Shown piece after piece: positions 32,136 to 45,200 of a stretch of 64,000 nucleotides of DNA. Positions within the stretch are counted from its first letter, which is position 1; every line of letters starts with the position of its first letter. The notes below the pieces were generated by a model. It saw only the letters and a program-made list of their open reading frames with translations. It was not told the origin of the DNA and searched no databases. Where the stretch lies: assembly GCA_023014365.1 (NCBI GenBank), contig JAEBUN010000003.1, positions 620,001 through 684,000 of the forward strand. Reading direction: 5' to 3'. Source of the DNA: Lepiota brunneoincarnata (taxonomy: Eukaryota > Basidiomycota > Agaricomycetes > Agaricales > Agaricaceae). A program made the translations under genes and the position numbers.

Positions 32136-33953
32136 TCAATAATCAGGCAGGACAATCGTGGTGAGCAATGAGCACTCACTCCACTTCCAGTTCTCTTTGA
32201 CAGCATCACCAATTTCAGGTAGTCGCTTCGTCTCGGTATCCGCATCGAGCCCAGGTAGCTGAAGGCCGAACAACCTTCCATTGACCAACGACCGATCAGC
32301 AACTTCCTCTGCAACGGGCCGCCGTATGGTATCGTAAATCTTCAAGGCAGTTTGCACATTGCTCAGGTTGGTCAGCTTGTGACCAAGGAGAGTTGCCAGA
32401 ATAAAAGCGTCCTCGATGGCCTGGCCAGCTCCGGATGCTTGTTGTGGTGACATAGCGTGCGCCTGGGTTCATGTTTACACATTGAACATCCATGTCCGGA
32501 TAACCAGGGAAGAGAGCACTTACGGCATCGCCAAGGATTACAACGTTGCCACAAGTCCACGACTTGAGTTTTGCGACAGTGTGAATGGCCCATCGGGAAG
32601 GTTTGTCAATGCACTGAAACAGAACATCAGTCATTTTCCTGTGCGGTGTTTTCTTCTACAGAAGTACCTTAAGGATTGCCTGAAGCTCAGGCTCCCATCC
32701 AGCGTGGGCATCAAGCAACTCCTGGTTGTCCACATAAGACACCCAAGCGCTGGGGAATGGCGTTCCCGCAAGTTCTTCCTTGCATGAAAAGCACCAATGT
32801 TGATCAATTTACCAGAGCTGATGGGATAGACCACGACATTCTAAAACAGCCATTAGATGGGTGAAACCGTGAAGCCATTTCTGGAGCTAAACTCACAATG
32901 TGCTGCCCCATATACTGTTGGCGGGGTCCAAAAATAAATCAATAAGGCCACATTGCTACCACTCAATGCAAGTACGCACCATGACAGGGATTGAATTATG
33001 CTCCGGAATCCTAACATTCTCCTCGGGGTGTGCATCGCGGTACGCAATCAAGCGCTCAGTTGGAATCAATGCTCGATAAGCAACAATACCAGTCCATTTC
33101 GGGTCCACCGTACGAAGTATCTCGTCCGCCTCATCAGGACGTCCAGAGGCAACGGCCTCGCGAGCTTGTTCTGCGAGCATCTTCCTCCGCACTACTGACT
33201 TGATCCCATCAGAACCGATGAGAATGTCGCAAGTCTTTACCAGGCCATCTTCAAACTGTAATTCAATCTTTCCGTTCGACAGCTGAGTGTAAGTCGAGAG
33301 GCGCCTATTGAAGTGAGTTGGGAAACGCTCCGGGAGGTGGTCGATGAGGACCTGGAGCACATCGGGACGGTGGTAGCGAAGGAAAGAGCCTACGACACCA
33401 ATTGATTAACATTTACTCCTCCACGGAGACGGAAGTGGGTCACGAAAAAAAAAAACACCTTGAGTTGACAGTTTATAGAAATCATGACCTTTTGGCTGAT
33501 CAGCCTTACGGAAAATAAAGACGTCGGCTAGAGATTTGACGTTGCAGTTAGCGGTTTGATGAATGATTGAGAGCTCCTGTGATGGAGACGCGACTTACTA
33601 AGGTCGTAGGTCGGTCGGATAGCATGCAGACGAGCGAGGTCCTCGTCGAGGCCCAAGTGGGAGAGGATTTTCCAGATGCGAGGCCATACGCCAATGCCTG
33701 CGCCTACTTCAGAAAACTCCCTGGCCGCCTCAAATATTTCGACACTGATATCTGGGTATCTAGCAAGACATGCTGAAATCCGGTTAGTATTCCTGGAGTA
33801 GTGCCACAGTCTGGTGAGATGGCCACAAACCTGCAGCAGCTAGCCCACCGATACCGCCGCCACTTGTATGAACCTATGGGTCAAATTATTGGTCGGGGCG
33901 ACAGGGAGGTGGGAGACTTACACGATAGCAACGTGAAACTTGGCAGAGGACAT
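32136..33953 (-). CDS. FAD-dependent aromatic monooxygenase (salicylate hydroxylase-like)
   Basis: These flavoproteins hydroxylate aromatic substrates using NAD(P)H and O2. The first exon MSSAKFHVAIV joins through an intron to the Rossmann loop GGGIGGLAAA (GxGxxG). Mid-protein, IELQFEDGLVKTCDILIGSD, then G, is the class A DG motif. Later WTCGNVVILGDA, then after an intron AMSPQQASGAGQAIEDAFIL, is the GD motif contacting FAD ribityl, followed by RRPVAEEV. The stop is at 32136-32138 after IVLPDY. The substrate is unknown; salicylate, 6-hydroxynicotinate and related phenolic acids are common for this group. Some introns around 32780-33000 and 33390-33800 are approximate. Confidence 0.82.
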
Positions 33954-35904
33954 TTGTCGAAGAGGAATAAGAAAATGTAGATTCCATGTGACATTTGAGC
34001 GTATTTCTATGTGCTTTGTTTGGCCGTCGACAGGTGTTTGCTTGATAGACATATGATAGAGATAATGGAGCTGAGGACCTTGGAGGCATCCACATCCTGT
34101 GAACTCCACTCAATGTAGGCCGTAACCGGAGTAGGTTTCACTCTGCCTCTGTTGAAGTTAGGTCGGTTGCATTCGTTCAGTGCACGACTCCGAAAGACCA
34201 TACTGGGGCCCGGATTCTGAGGTAAATATGCAAGTTTGAAGGCCAATGCTAAGCTCAAACATCCTTGTATTCCCAAGGCATCTCGTCGTATCGCCAGGAC
34301 TCTGGTCTATAGGACTTCCAGGACCATTGGAGGGTGTATGACACGAAAGTTCGCCCGGCATCACGATCGGTCCAGCCCGGTAGTTAGCGTGTTTCTGGTA
34401 TTCGGGCTCGTCCTAGAGGTCCAGACCCAGATAGTAGGGGCCATCCTTGTTGTAGTACCCGGAGCAACCTGCCCTTAGGTCAGAGGGCTACAGGGACGTG
34501 CCGACACGGCGGGAATCAAATTCAGAGGAGACGGATAGCATGTGAATTGTTCCTACAATTAAGCGGAGGCATGATGGTTGTCCCAACCTTCCCCAATAGT
34601 AAAGTGTTGAAAAGTGAACGAGTTAAACCAAAAGGTGCAGTTCGACGATCCGTCATCTTTAACTAGCGTTTTTGCTGGGATCCATAATAGCGACGACCCG
34701 AAGCCACCCGGTGTAACCAGCAGTGCACCCGAACAAGGCAGTGCTGATGACCTATGCAAGTGGGCGGAAAATATCCGAGCCGTGTCTGGCACGTAGTTTG
34801 GTCGGTGGTTCCGTTGGGACCGCTGAAAAGCATCAGCAAAAGGCGAACAAGTGACCAAACGACTCCCGACGGCATTGTTCATAAGCGGAGCTTGCGAGTC
34901 CTTGATCTGCATCGCGTTCCGCTGCGCTCTATTAATTGGCGTAAAAGTCGCACACAGGTTCTGTCCATCGGCCAGTGAATACCAGGGACAAAAATATAGC
35001 GCTCTGCTCCAGCGGCTTCGGTGGTAGATGCAATACGGGGCTGGTCCTGGGTCCCGGTAGGCTGTAGGTTCTACCATCATGACAGGTGCTATCGATCGAC
35101 CTTCGAGGGTGGTAGATTAGTTGTCCGCGCAACATAGCGCTGGGTGCTTGAGGCCTTGAGCCCCAGCCACTGCTCGATATGCGTTTTGATAGGATGATCC
35201 CCTTATCATCACAGGTCTTTCATATCTCGGTGGAGCTGTACGTGACTCTTCACACCACAGCCTATGGACTCAGGTGAGTCGTTTGTACATAAGGCGTTTG
35301 ACCGGGAAACTCGAAATATACTCAATATTAGTCGGAACCTCACAGGAAGTTGCCTCCCCTGGTATCCTTCGCTCCCGTGCCTCATGAACATACCATATTC
35401 ATTACATTCTTCAACTTCAATTCATCAAGCTTCCGCGCCCAAAGGGGGCTAGCATACGGCGCGGGACCTTCGAAGCACGCCTCGCTGAGAATCCACGACA
35501 TCCTGTGACCTTTCATGCATCATCACAAAGCCGAGTAATAACCACCACCAGTGCACCACAGCCCGATCAGGCAAACCACATGCCAGAACCCAGGCCATCG
35601 GACATACATACCTGCAGTTGTATATTCTCTTGTAACACTGGGTAGCTCATCATGCAGAGTGGTGAGTCCCAAAATACATGACGTCGCAGTGAAGCCTTAG
35701 GAGCCGACTCCCACACGGACTGTCCCTCCCGTATTCTGGCTATGTGCGTTAGTAAACGCTTGCATCGGAAGCGGATTATAGCGGACTTGCTATCTAATAA
35801 TCCCTGGGGTATATATACCATCGATAGCTATCGTATTACCCCAGGCCTCTCGGCATTCATTCGTATTCGTCATCCTCTTTCTTCTCTCTTGTTGTACGCA
35901 AGTC
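33954..35904. other. Intergenic, about 1.95 kb, no gene recognised
   Basis: There are only short frames without domains. The right end holds the promoter of the small secreted protein at 35905. Confidence 0.4.
35808..35833 (+). promoter_or_regulatory. Twin palindromes with TATA box before the small secreted protein
   Basis: GGTATATATACC (35808-35819) and CGATAGCTATCG (35822-35833) are two perfect 12-bp palindromes separated by two bases, about 75-95 bp before the ATG at 35905. The first doubles as a TATA box. The second may be a dimeric regulator site; this is inference. Confidence 0.4.
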
Positions 35905-36423
35905 ATGAAGTTCACGACTATCACGAACATCTCCGCTCTTCTCTTCTCCCTTCTCTTCCTCTTTGTCCAGGCTACACCTGTGCCCGAGCCTCTCGACAAA
36001 CGTGACGTCTTTGTCCCACCTATTCTTTATCCCCACGCCGGCACAGTATGGAAGAGCGGACAACAGTACTCTGTGGTCTGGGATGTGTCCCATCCACCCA
36101 AGCAGATCACCAACGGGAGGGGAATGATTTTGTTAAGGAAGGGAAACCTCTCCACGCCTTGTAAGACCAACTTTTCTTTCGTGTGCTAGCCGACTGGAAA
36201 TATCTCATATGTTTTTATTTTAGTGGTTTTGGCAGCCAACTTTGATATACTCTTGGGTAGGATCACGATCGAGGTGCCCTTGGTGCTCGAAGACGACGAT
36301 TATTCTTTGGTTTGTAAGTAACCTAGCGCCGATTGCTCTTGTGCCAAGCTAAAGAGGATCCCAGTGTTCGGTGATTCCGGCAACTTTTCTCCCGAGTTCA
36401 CGATTCAGAGTGGCATTCCCTGA
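35905..36423 (+). CDS. Small secreted Kre9/Knh1-like domain protein
   Basis: The signal peptide MKFTTITNISALLFSLLFLF is followed by a short propeptide ending in a Kex2-type site (PEPLDKR). A single Kre9/Knh1-like domain follows: ILYPHAGTVWKSGQQYSVVW, TNGRGMILLRKG, ITIEVPLVLEDDDYSLVLFG and DSGNFSPEFTIQSGIP, then TGA at 36421-36423. Introns at about 36161-36223 and 36311-36362 keep the frame. At about 135 residues with no GPI tail it should be freely secreted. The same domain family occurs in the gene at 7137, but the two are not close copies. Confidence 0.82.
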
Positions 36424-36571
36424 TTTACGGGAGCCGACCTATGCTCTACTTACGGTAACACGGCTTGGTAAGTGACGATTTTCGATGGATTCTGTAAATG
36501 GACTCGGAATGGACAAGTTTGGATAGTTGACTAGTTTTGACACGAAAGTAACGTTTAAAAACACGACTCAT

Positions 36572-38015
36572 TCATCCCAATATTTCACTAAGAATTTCAA
36601 TAATACGTTTAACCTCCTGAACGGTGTTGAAGTGAACAAGCGAGATTCGAACAACTCCGTCATCAATGTCCAATTTCGGAGAGAGTTCATCAACGAGTGA
36701 AAAGGCGTAAAAATGTCCATATCGAATGCCGATCTAGACATATCAATTCGAATTCAAATGAAAGATTTCGAAGACTCACTCCACCCTTCTCGTCGAAGAT
36801 CCTGACGATATCTTTGCTCTTAATGGGCCGATCGCCGACGACGACGAAACTAATTGTAGGAACCCGGGTTAGGTTCACCGATTCTTCGCCAACAACTCGT
36901 ACTCCTCGTGCCCATTGCTTCGGGTCGGTAAGGTATTTGATCAAAGGGGGTGACCAAAGTCTGTTCGTGTTGTGCTATTGCGTCCCAGGAGGCCTGGAGA
37001 TCGTTGGCTGGGGTGAGAGAGAGCAGGTACGGGATCACTCCTGTGACCGCGTAGACAAGCTCGTAGCCTGGGCCACCCGGTTGAAGCTTATATGAGGTGT
37101 CGCCGACGCGGAGAAAGTGATGCACGATAGAGGTGACTGAATCTCGCAGTGCCGAGGATCGGACGTATAGGCCGGAGATGTGTGGCCCGTATACCTGTCG
37201 AAGGTGAGGGATCGGAAACTTGTTTCAGGTGACGGAAGACGGCAATAAGAACCTTATAGAAAGAAAAGACACAAAAGTCCACGTCCCAATCCTGTACGTC
37301 GATCCGACGGTGCGGGGCGTATGCTACACAATCAATGGAGATCTCCACCTTTTTTGCGCCTTTGGCTTTTGCTTCGGAGCGGATAGCTTTGGCAACATCT
37401 TTGACAGGAACAATGGTGCCGAGGATGTTGGAACACGCGGTGAATGCTACGATGCGGGTTTTATCGGAAATCAAGGGGACAAGGTCCTTGATTTGCAGGC
37501 TTGCAGAGTAAGGATTCTCTGGATTAAGAAGAGTCGGGTTCCAATTTTGATGACTGCACCCCGACGTTTGGCAAGCTTTTTCCAAGGGCCCGCGTTAGCT
37601 GATACATTCATCAGGATATATTTGTTGACTAAATAGTGAGAGGAGAGGGCTTACCTTCGTGCTCGCCAGTGATAATAAATTCGTCGCCAGGTTGGATATC
37701 GTTTTCCAACCCTCTCGCAAGGTTCTCGAGATTCAAAGTAGAGCTACTCCCAAAAACGATTTCATCTGGGGATCTAGCATTGAACAGCGTGGCGGCGTCA
37801 CGGGGGCCATCGACCAGAACACGCTTGGTCGCCTCGACTGAAACCGAATAATCTGCACCGAGCTGGACGTTGGTGTTGACGAGATAGTCATAAACCCTGT
37901 CAATAACCTCCTTCACGGCTTGGGAACCACCGGCATTATCTGCAAAGATATATCCCGAGTTGAGTGAAGGAAAATGGGATCGTGCTTTGATCACGTCGAA
38001 ACCGTTCGTGACCAT
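36572..38015 (-). CDS. PLP-dependent cysteine desulfurase-like (class V aminotransferase) protein
   Basis: ATG 38013-38015 begins MVTNGFDVIKARSHFPSL, then FADNAGGSQAVKEVIDRV and DEIVFGSSSTLNLENLARGL, the N-terminal pattern of the family. Next come IVAFTACSNILGTIVPVKDV and the PLP Asp region VEISIDCVAYAPHRRIDVQD. VDFCVFSFYKVYGPHISGLY contains the Schiff-base lysine (SFYK), with an intron directly after it. The C-terminal domain ends IRYGHFYAFSLVDEL and VVRISLVHFNTVQEVKRII. This is the cysteine-desulfurase-like branch of unknown physiological substrate, distinct from mitochondrial Nfs1. It is divergent to the tRNase Z gene, about 215-305 bp apart. Confidence 0.85.
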
Positions 38016-38230
38016 ATCGAAACGGCGGGAGAGTGGAGTGAAAGAGGGGATGGTCTCCGTGGAGCGTGCCGTGGCATTTACATACTCCTGTGTGTGTTAC
38101 CGATCGACTTGGTTGGGCTATAGGGCGCACAGGATGGGTAGTTGTCCACATGTAGTTGTGATTGTGGGGGTGTCACATGGCATTCTTTTTCTCTTTCTTT
38201 CTATCTTTGGACTCTCTCAACTCGTAGAAA

Positions 38231-41200
38231 CTGGCGCTACTACGGCCAGCTTTGTTGCGCGTACGCAACTCCTTTCCACTCTATTCTTTTGTCGGCAGGC
38301 CACTCTTACCGATTCGGAACATGCAAAATTGGTCGACGTCTGTCGTTACCCCCCTCTCATACGACACAGAACCTACGATCTTGATCACCTTCGACAATGC
38401 AAAGTACTTGTTCAATGTTAGCGAAAATACAAACCGTGCCTTCTATCAAAGTGACAAGAATTGGAAGCGGATGAGAGGAATCTTTCTGACTCAGGTGACA
38501 ACTGAAAGGGCAAGTGGTCTCGGAGGTAGGATCCCATTTGTCACCTGTATGCTCTGTGGTAGCTGAAGACCGTAGGTATGCTCATGTCATTTGCGGATGC
38601 TGCCATTGACAAGCTGAATATTAATGGACCCCCCGGACTGTGTCACTACATTGCATCTATGCGCTTTTTCCTACACAGGTTGGATCCTATCTACATCTCA
38701 TAAAGTCCTCGTTTAACCAGTCCTAGAAACCAGCTGGATGTTTCCATAACTGAGCACCTTCCCGATGGTCGCGTCCTGTCGCCTGAAGTCGCCTACAGGG
38801 ACGATAACATCACCGTTTATGCAATTCCCGTCACAAACTATGTCCCATCCTCCGGGGCGGAGCTGGAGGTTGTTACTCCAGGCCGGAAACGCAGGAGGTC
38901 TCATTCGTTGGATGAGCCGTCGAAGGTTCCCCGAGTTGAGGGCGACCAAGCGGTTTCAGCACCAAATGCCGACGATTATCGGGAGATGGCGGCGCAAATT
39001 ATGTTCAAACCGAAAGACTCACCTAAAGGATCCGCAGTTAGCGTGTGTTGAACTCCAGCTTGATTAAAAACAAACTCATATTTATTTTTTTCAGCCAGGA
39101 TCTTCGAAAGAAGCTGAGCCACCAGCTATAGATGAATACCGACGACAGAACATTCCCCGTTGGTTCTACAAGCAATTGCCGCCGTTCTCCCCTAGTCGTG
39201 AATACCCCTCATCGTCATCTCTATCTTATGTCGTGGTTGGCCCCCGCGTTCGTGGTCGAATTGATTCCAAAAAGCTTAGCGAACTTGGTGTGCCACATAA
39301 TCCTCTCCGGGGCAAGTTGACCCGAGGTGAAACTATTGAGTTTCAAGTAGAGGGTCCCGCCGGTTTAGAAACGAGAACCGTTCGCCCGGAGGATTGCATG
39401 GGGAAAAGCGATCCCCCAGCAGTCGTAATTATTCTCGACGTTCCTTCACCTGCTCAAATACCCTCTATCATCCGTGCCTTTGAAAATGGTTACAAGCCAT
39501 TTCGGTCATCAAAACCTGAGGACTTGGAACGACACACTGTCAAGGTGATTTATCACCTTTGCGGCCCCGATGTCCTGGAAGATAGTCGATATATCGAATT
39601 CATGGGGGGCTTCCCTAAGACAACTCAGGTACTTGGGATTCTTGTTCTTGTTGATTTCTCTGACAGGTTCATTACAGCATTTAATATCGTCTCGCAAACA
39701 TTCTGCTAATCCAGTTACCTTCACCAGCCATGCCTTCAACCAATACAGACTCAATTATCTTGACCCTGATGTCTTTCCTATACCCAAGTTTTATCTCGAG
39801 CCATCAAAGAGATTAATGGGTAGGTTTTCCCTTCGTCGCACGGGCACCCCGATATTTACTACCGACCCATCCAAAAGATATAGAAGATTTACCGCAAAAT
39901 GCATACTGCCTCTCCGCGAATCTTACTGTTCCCCTTCGACCCGCCGGCCCAGTGCAACAGAGTCCATTTTTGCCAAATGATCGCTTCCACCCCGCTTGCA
40001 TTGAATCTCAACCTCTTCCCGACTCGACTGCTACAGCCTTTGAAAAGGCGAAAGCGGATGTTGCCCGACACATGAAAACGAGACAAGCCCTTGCAGTAAA
40101 GGATCCTCACATAAAAATTCTGCCATTGGGAACTGGGAGTGCGGTGCCAAATAAATACAGGAACGGTAACGTGTAGCTCTCGCCGTCGTCACTGCTTCTC
40201 TGATGCGGGGTATCAGTTTCGTCTACGCTTATCGTGACGCCACGAGGGAACATCTTATTAGATGTGGGTGAAGGTACATGGGGACAGCTGATCCGTCGGT
40301 TTGGTGAAGCAAACTCTGAAGGCCCGCATGTGAACAGTGTGCTGGAGAACCTAAAATGTATCTTTGTCAGCCATGTGCATGCAGATCATCACATGGGCCT
40401 GGCTAAGCTCCTGAAGCAACGGAAACTGGTGAGTCGAATAGGGTTGTATCATCATTTCGTCTTCTTATCTTAACCTTGAAAGCGGGTTCCGAATCCCAAG
40501 CACCCTCTTTACCTGGTTTCGATTCGCCCCGTACATCTGTACCTTAAAGAGTTTTCAAACCTTGAAGACATCGGGCTGCGCGATGATCCGAAAGAGAATG
40601 GTGTTATCCAGATTTTGAGTGATGCCCTAAATTTTAGGTACAACGAATACCCGAAAACAGGAATGTGGCGGGTTGGTGGAGACGAATCTTGGTTGGATAT
40701 CAATCTGTGAGTTTATCTGGCATGTATCGCGCTGGGCTACTGAGCAATCGCTTATTAGTTCGAGAGAGCGCGCTGGGGATATGTGCCGGCTTTTGGGTTT
40801 GCGAACACTCAAGACCGTGGAGATGTCCCATGGCACGAAAGCTTTTGGCATTTTTATGGCACAAAAAGGTGATTGGAGCATGGCGTATGTCCCCTGCTCC
40901 GCACAGCAACCGTCCATACTTGCTAAGCATCAGGCAGGTTTTCGGGAGACACTAAGCCAACTCCGAATTTAGCCCAAGTAGCTGTCAATCCCACGCTCTT
41001 AATCCACGAGGCAACTATGGGAGACGATCAAGAGGAACTTGCACAAGTGAAGGCCCATAGCACCATTGGGCAGGCAATACAAGTAGCACGAGAGTACGCA
41101 ACCATTCACCCGATCAGGGCCTGAGTTTCAATTCAGTTAACAGTGCGAACGCTAAAAATGTTCTCCTCACTCACTTTTCCGCACGGTACCCCAAGATGCC

Positions 41201-41408
41201 GCCCTCGGTCGTTGCCCAACCAGAGCAGGCTTCGCTTGACAGAAAGGATCCCCTCGTGGCACTCGCATTCGACCTTGTGGAGATGGACCTGCGGGATATG
41301 TGGAAGATGAACATATATTTGCCAGCGATCGAGCAGTGCTTTAAAGATACGGCGGAAGAGGGGGACGGGGATCTATATACGACAATGGAGGGTGCTATCA
41401 ATTCGTAG
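38231..41408 (+). CDS. TRZ1: Long-form tRNase Z (tRNA 3'-end endonuclease)
   Basis: It cleaves 3' trailers from precursor tRNAs in nucleus and mitochondria. The first ATG is 38321 (MQNWSTSVVTPLSYDTEPTI). The N-terminal half is a degenerate metallo-beta-lactamase domain (ITFDNAKYLFNVSENTNRAF). The C-terminal half has LGTGSAVPNKYRN, LLDVGEGTWGQ, the metal motif FVSHVHADHHMGL (HxHxDH), SGDTKPTPNL, LIHEATMGDD and LTHFSARYPKMP. The stop is TAG at 41406-41408. Upstream of the ATG the frame stays open for 30 codons from 38231 with a basic, Leu/Arg-rich, acid-free sequence (ALLRPALLRVRNSFPLYSF) that looks like a mitochondrial presequence. No ATG lies in that extension: either CTG 38231 is used or an upstream exon is spliced to the TAG acceptor at 38225-38227. 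Confidence 0.9.
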
Positions 41409-42203
41409 GTTTTTTAGGCATCGGATCTGAATGGGTGGGCTTTGAGTTTAGTTAAAAAGTGTTTTGTTGCTGACTTGTACAGGGATAGTACATCTTTTTG
41501 TCGCTTGCCGACTAGGAGGCATGCCCGTGTAATTGATCTGATCGCTTAAGACGAGTTTGGCGAAGAGTCCCGGGTTTACCCAAAGATCGGGATCATAGTA
41601 TGCTCAAACTGAGACTTTCGAGTTCTTCATTGATCCTGGGCTCTCGCCGCACATAGGACGTTTCTACCTATACAAAGTATAAATGACCCAACATTAGCTT
41701 CACCCCGGTGTTGTGACTAAACGATCAGAACGCTACAGAGTCATTCGGCCCGCAGCACCAAGTATTCGAAAACTGCGGCAGTGTCTAGTATACGCATACC
41801 CCGGAGACCCCCTGGAGTGACACGAGCTGCAACGCGAATTCCTACCCCACTCCTCATGGTGCTGGAATGGCGATGGGTGGTCGTCCTTTTGATCACGGCC
41901 CCCTGTAGTCGCTTCCCGCATCGTTACATGTGTACAAGCCGCCTAAACTGCGGTTTTTCACTGATAATTGAGACGTAGACACAATATGAGTTCTACCCTC
42001 TAGGGGGGGTTTCATGCCTGCGAGACATGACTTCCTGGCAGCCGTTTACTAGAGCCATGATTTCATACCTCGTGAAAGTCGGTTGTAATCAGAGAAGCAA
42101 GATATAACTTTTATCAGGGGTCTCCAGGGTCCAGATGCTAATCCCTACTTATAAGCACGACGCTAGCAGATTTTTTCCCAGCATCAGCTCTGCTTTGACC
42201 AAT
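41409..42203. other. Intergenic, upstream of Argonaute
   Basis: About 800 bp with no recognisable gene. It should contain the Argonaute promoter. Confidence 0.4.
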
Positions 42204-45200
42204 ATGCCCCCACGAACGGCTCCACGCGCAGGCGGCCCCCCTCATCGCGGTCAACATCGCGGTGGGGGTGGTCGCGGCGGTGAACCATTCCGCGGTGGAC
42301 GGGGCCGCGGACGAGGAGCTCCACATCAGGCGGTTCAGGGAGCTCCCGTCACCACTGGTCAGCCAAGCATCGCGGCCGGTGAGTGCAAATTCGAGATTCT
42401 ATTGATTTTGTTTTATCTGCACTCATCGTGACTGAAGGTCATGTCAAGTCTGACCTCGTAAAGCGACCCAATTACGGAACCTTATCCGTCAGACAGTTGA
42501 TTGTGAATGTGAATGCGTATGAGGTGACTGTACCAGAAGATCTCATTAGGCACTACGATGGTAAGTCTCCCGAAGATAAGATATTGATGAGACTTGATAG
42601 ATACATATTGGTTATCGCCTTCCAATAGTTTGTGAGTGTTACCGACGGAGTCGGCAAGGTTTCCAGATTTATTTCACATCTCAATAGCAATGGACCCGGA
42701 GCCTGAGTCCGTCGCATTCAGAATCAAGATCATCGACCATTTACAAAAGGTAGTCGACCCGCGTGTGTTCACGCCTCTTGCCCCCTATGATGGCCGCAAG
42801 AATATGTTTGCCACGCGGGACTTGCCATTGGGTCCCAACGATTCTGCCAGTGTTCGTATGGTTTTATCTACTTTCCTCGCATCTACTAGAACGGGGGTTC
42901 GTGGCCCAGTATTCTTTCAGTCTTAGGACGCCGAATCCCAATGCTCGCAAGCCTCCCGACACTTACAAGGTGGTCATCTCAAAGGTGGCAACCTTAAACC
43001 CTCAGTTAGTACACCAGAATTGTCACGGCGGTCCGCGACCACTTAACTTCCGCTCCTAGAATTCTTCACGAGTTTTTGAGGGGTCGTCAAACGTCTGATA
43101 ACGCTATACTCACGATCCTCATGGTGAATTTTCATTGAATCTCAGGTTGCCAGTGATTGACACTCTCGCAGGCTCTGAATGTTGCCATTCGCATGGAAGT
43201 TATTATGAAGTATCCCGTTAATTCCAAATCATTCTTCGTTCCTTCTGAGAAAAAGGATATTGGTGGCGGTGTAGAGCTCTGGCGCGGGTATTTTCAGTCT
43301 GTCCGTCCTGCGTCGGGGCGGCTGCTCATCAATGTCGACATCACTACGGCGATGATGTATAAGTCTGGACCTTTGATGGACGTGTGCTTGGGCTTCTTCG
43401 ATGCTCGAGATCCTAGGGCGCTTGCTCCCAGGCATGGTTTCACACCAAGAAAGATTAGGGCACTCAAGAACTTCCTAGTCAATCTCAACGTCAAGACAAT
43501 ACACAATGGTCGAGGCCGGACGATCAAGGGTGTGAGTGAGGCGGGTGCTCGGGACCTCACGTTTTCTTTCAATGGCCAAACAATGGACATAGCAAACTAT
43601 TTCCGTGTTGAAGCCAACAGAACCCTTAGGTATCCCGACGTAGTATGCATTGAGGTGCGTCTTCATAGGATAGGCCCCTTATTGTATGAACTGACACATT
43701 CAGACGGAAACCGGGGCGCTCATTCCGGTGGAACTGTGCGAGGTCGCTCCTGGAAAAATCATGAAAAAGGAACTCTTTCAAGACAAGACGAAGGAAATGG
43801 TGGAATTCTCGAGAATGCGGCCTGCCGACCGTTTCCGCGACATTCGAAAGGGTCTTGATGTAATTACCTTCCCTGGCCTGAAGATAGTAAATGCCGCTAA
43901 TCTGCCCTCGCACCAGCTGTTGACTTTTGAGCAGTCAGAAGTTGTTCGCGCGTTTGGAGTCCAAGTGCAATCATCAGACCCACTAGCGATCCCTGCTCGA
44001 GTGCTCCCGACGCCGCCCCTGCACTACCATCGTGACAGTAAAGAGAGATCGGTGGTGAGCTGACCGTATTTTTCTCCTGGAGTGTTACTAATCTGGATCA
44101 AGCGCCCGAACAACGGGATGTGGAATATGTAAGCGACGGAATGTGACCCTAACGTCTGCTAATATTTGGCTTCAAGGGTTGACAAGAAATTCTACCGCCC
44201 GGCTGCTATTCGGAAATGGGTGCTTCTCGTGTATGACTCGCCCCAACGCTTCAACAACGTGGCTGCCGACCGCGTTGTTAAGGACTTGGTTCGCGGCGCT
44301 CGTGCAAGAGGTATTTGACGGTATATATAAACGCGCTGAGCCACTGAGTCCCTTCCAAGGTATGACGGTTATGATGGAACAACCAGTGATTAAGTGGTTA
44401 AATGGACAAGGGAATATCGCCCAGGTCAGCAAACATGAGGGGGTCAGTGGATCGTGGTGTTGATTATAAGTTTCGCAGCAATTTATGCAAGCCGGAAAGG
44501 AGTGCGTGGCCCAAGCCCCCGAAGCTGGGAGAGAGGGACCCGGGCTATTCGTCGTTATATTACCCAATGTAGCCGGAGATGTCTATACGGCTACCAAGCA
44601 GTGAGTTCTCTTTTGTGATGGATCAGATTATCGTTGTGAATGTTTACAAATCCTAGCTTCGGTGATGTTTTGGTTTGTCTTTCTGATTTGGGCCTGAGCC
44701 GTGCTCTCATTTGGGCGCAGCAAGGTGTTCCGACTCAATGTATGCAAGCATCCAAATGCGTCCGGGCAAACGACCAGTATTGGAACAATGTCTTACTGAA
44801 GTCAGCCTTTTTCTTGCAGCTATTTGGACTGCTCTCCTGATTGGTCGTTTTGTTAGAATCAATCCAAAGCTGGGTGGAGTAAATTCTGTCCTAGACCCTA
44901 CCGATCGGGCCGCAGAAATTTTGCGCGAGCCAACCATTATCATGGGTAAGAAGAACCTTGGAGGATTCGTTGCTTTGACATCTAACTTCACATGGTTGGT
45001 GCTCACCAGGGGCGGATGTGATGCACCCACCTCCACACTCAACCGATAGGCCCTCTTATGCGTCCATGGTTTCAAGCGTGGATGTTAATGTCGCGAAGTA
45101 TGTAGCAGTGTCGCGCGTCCAGGAGGGAAGAAAAGAGGAAATTCTGGACCTCCAGAACATGTGCTCTGTAAGTCTCTTTGGCACTCATGGGTTCGCTTAT

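Noticed and set aside
32136..41408. Secondary-metabolite cluster made of FAD monooxygenase and PLP enzyme
   Set aside because: No backbone synthase, transporter or pathway regulator nearby, and the flanks are tRNase Z and an RBR ligase.
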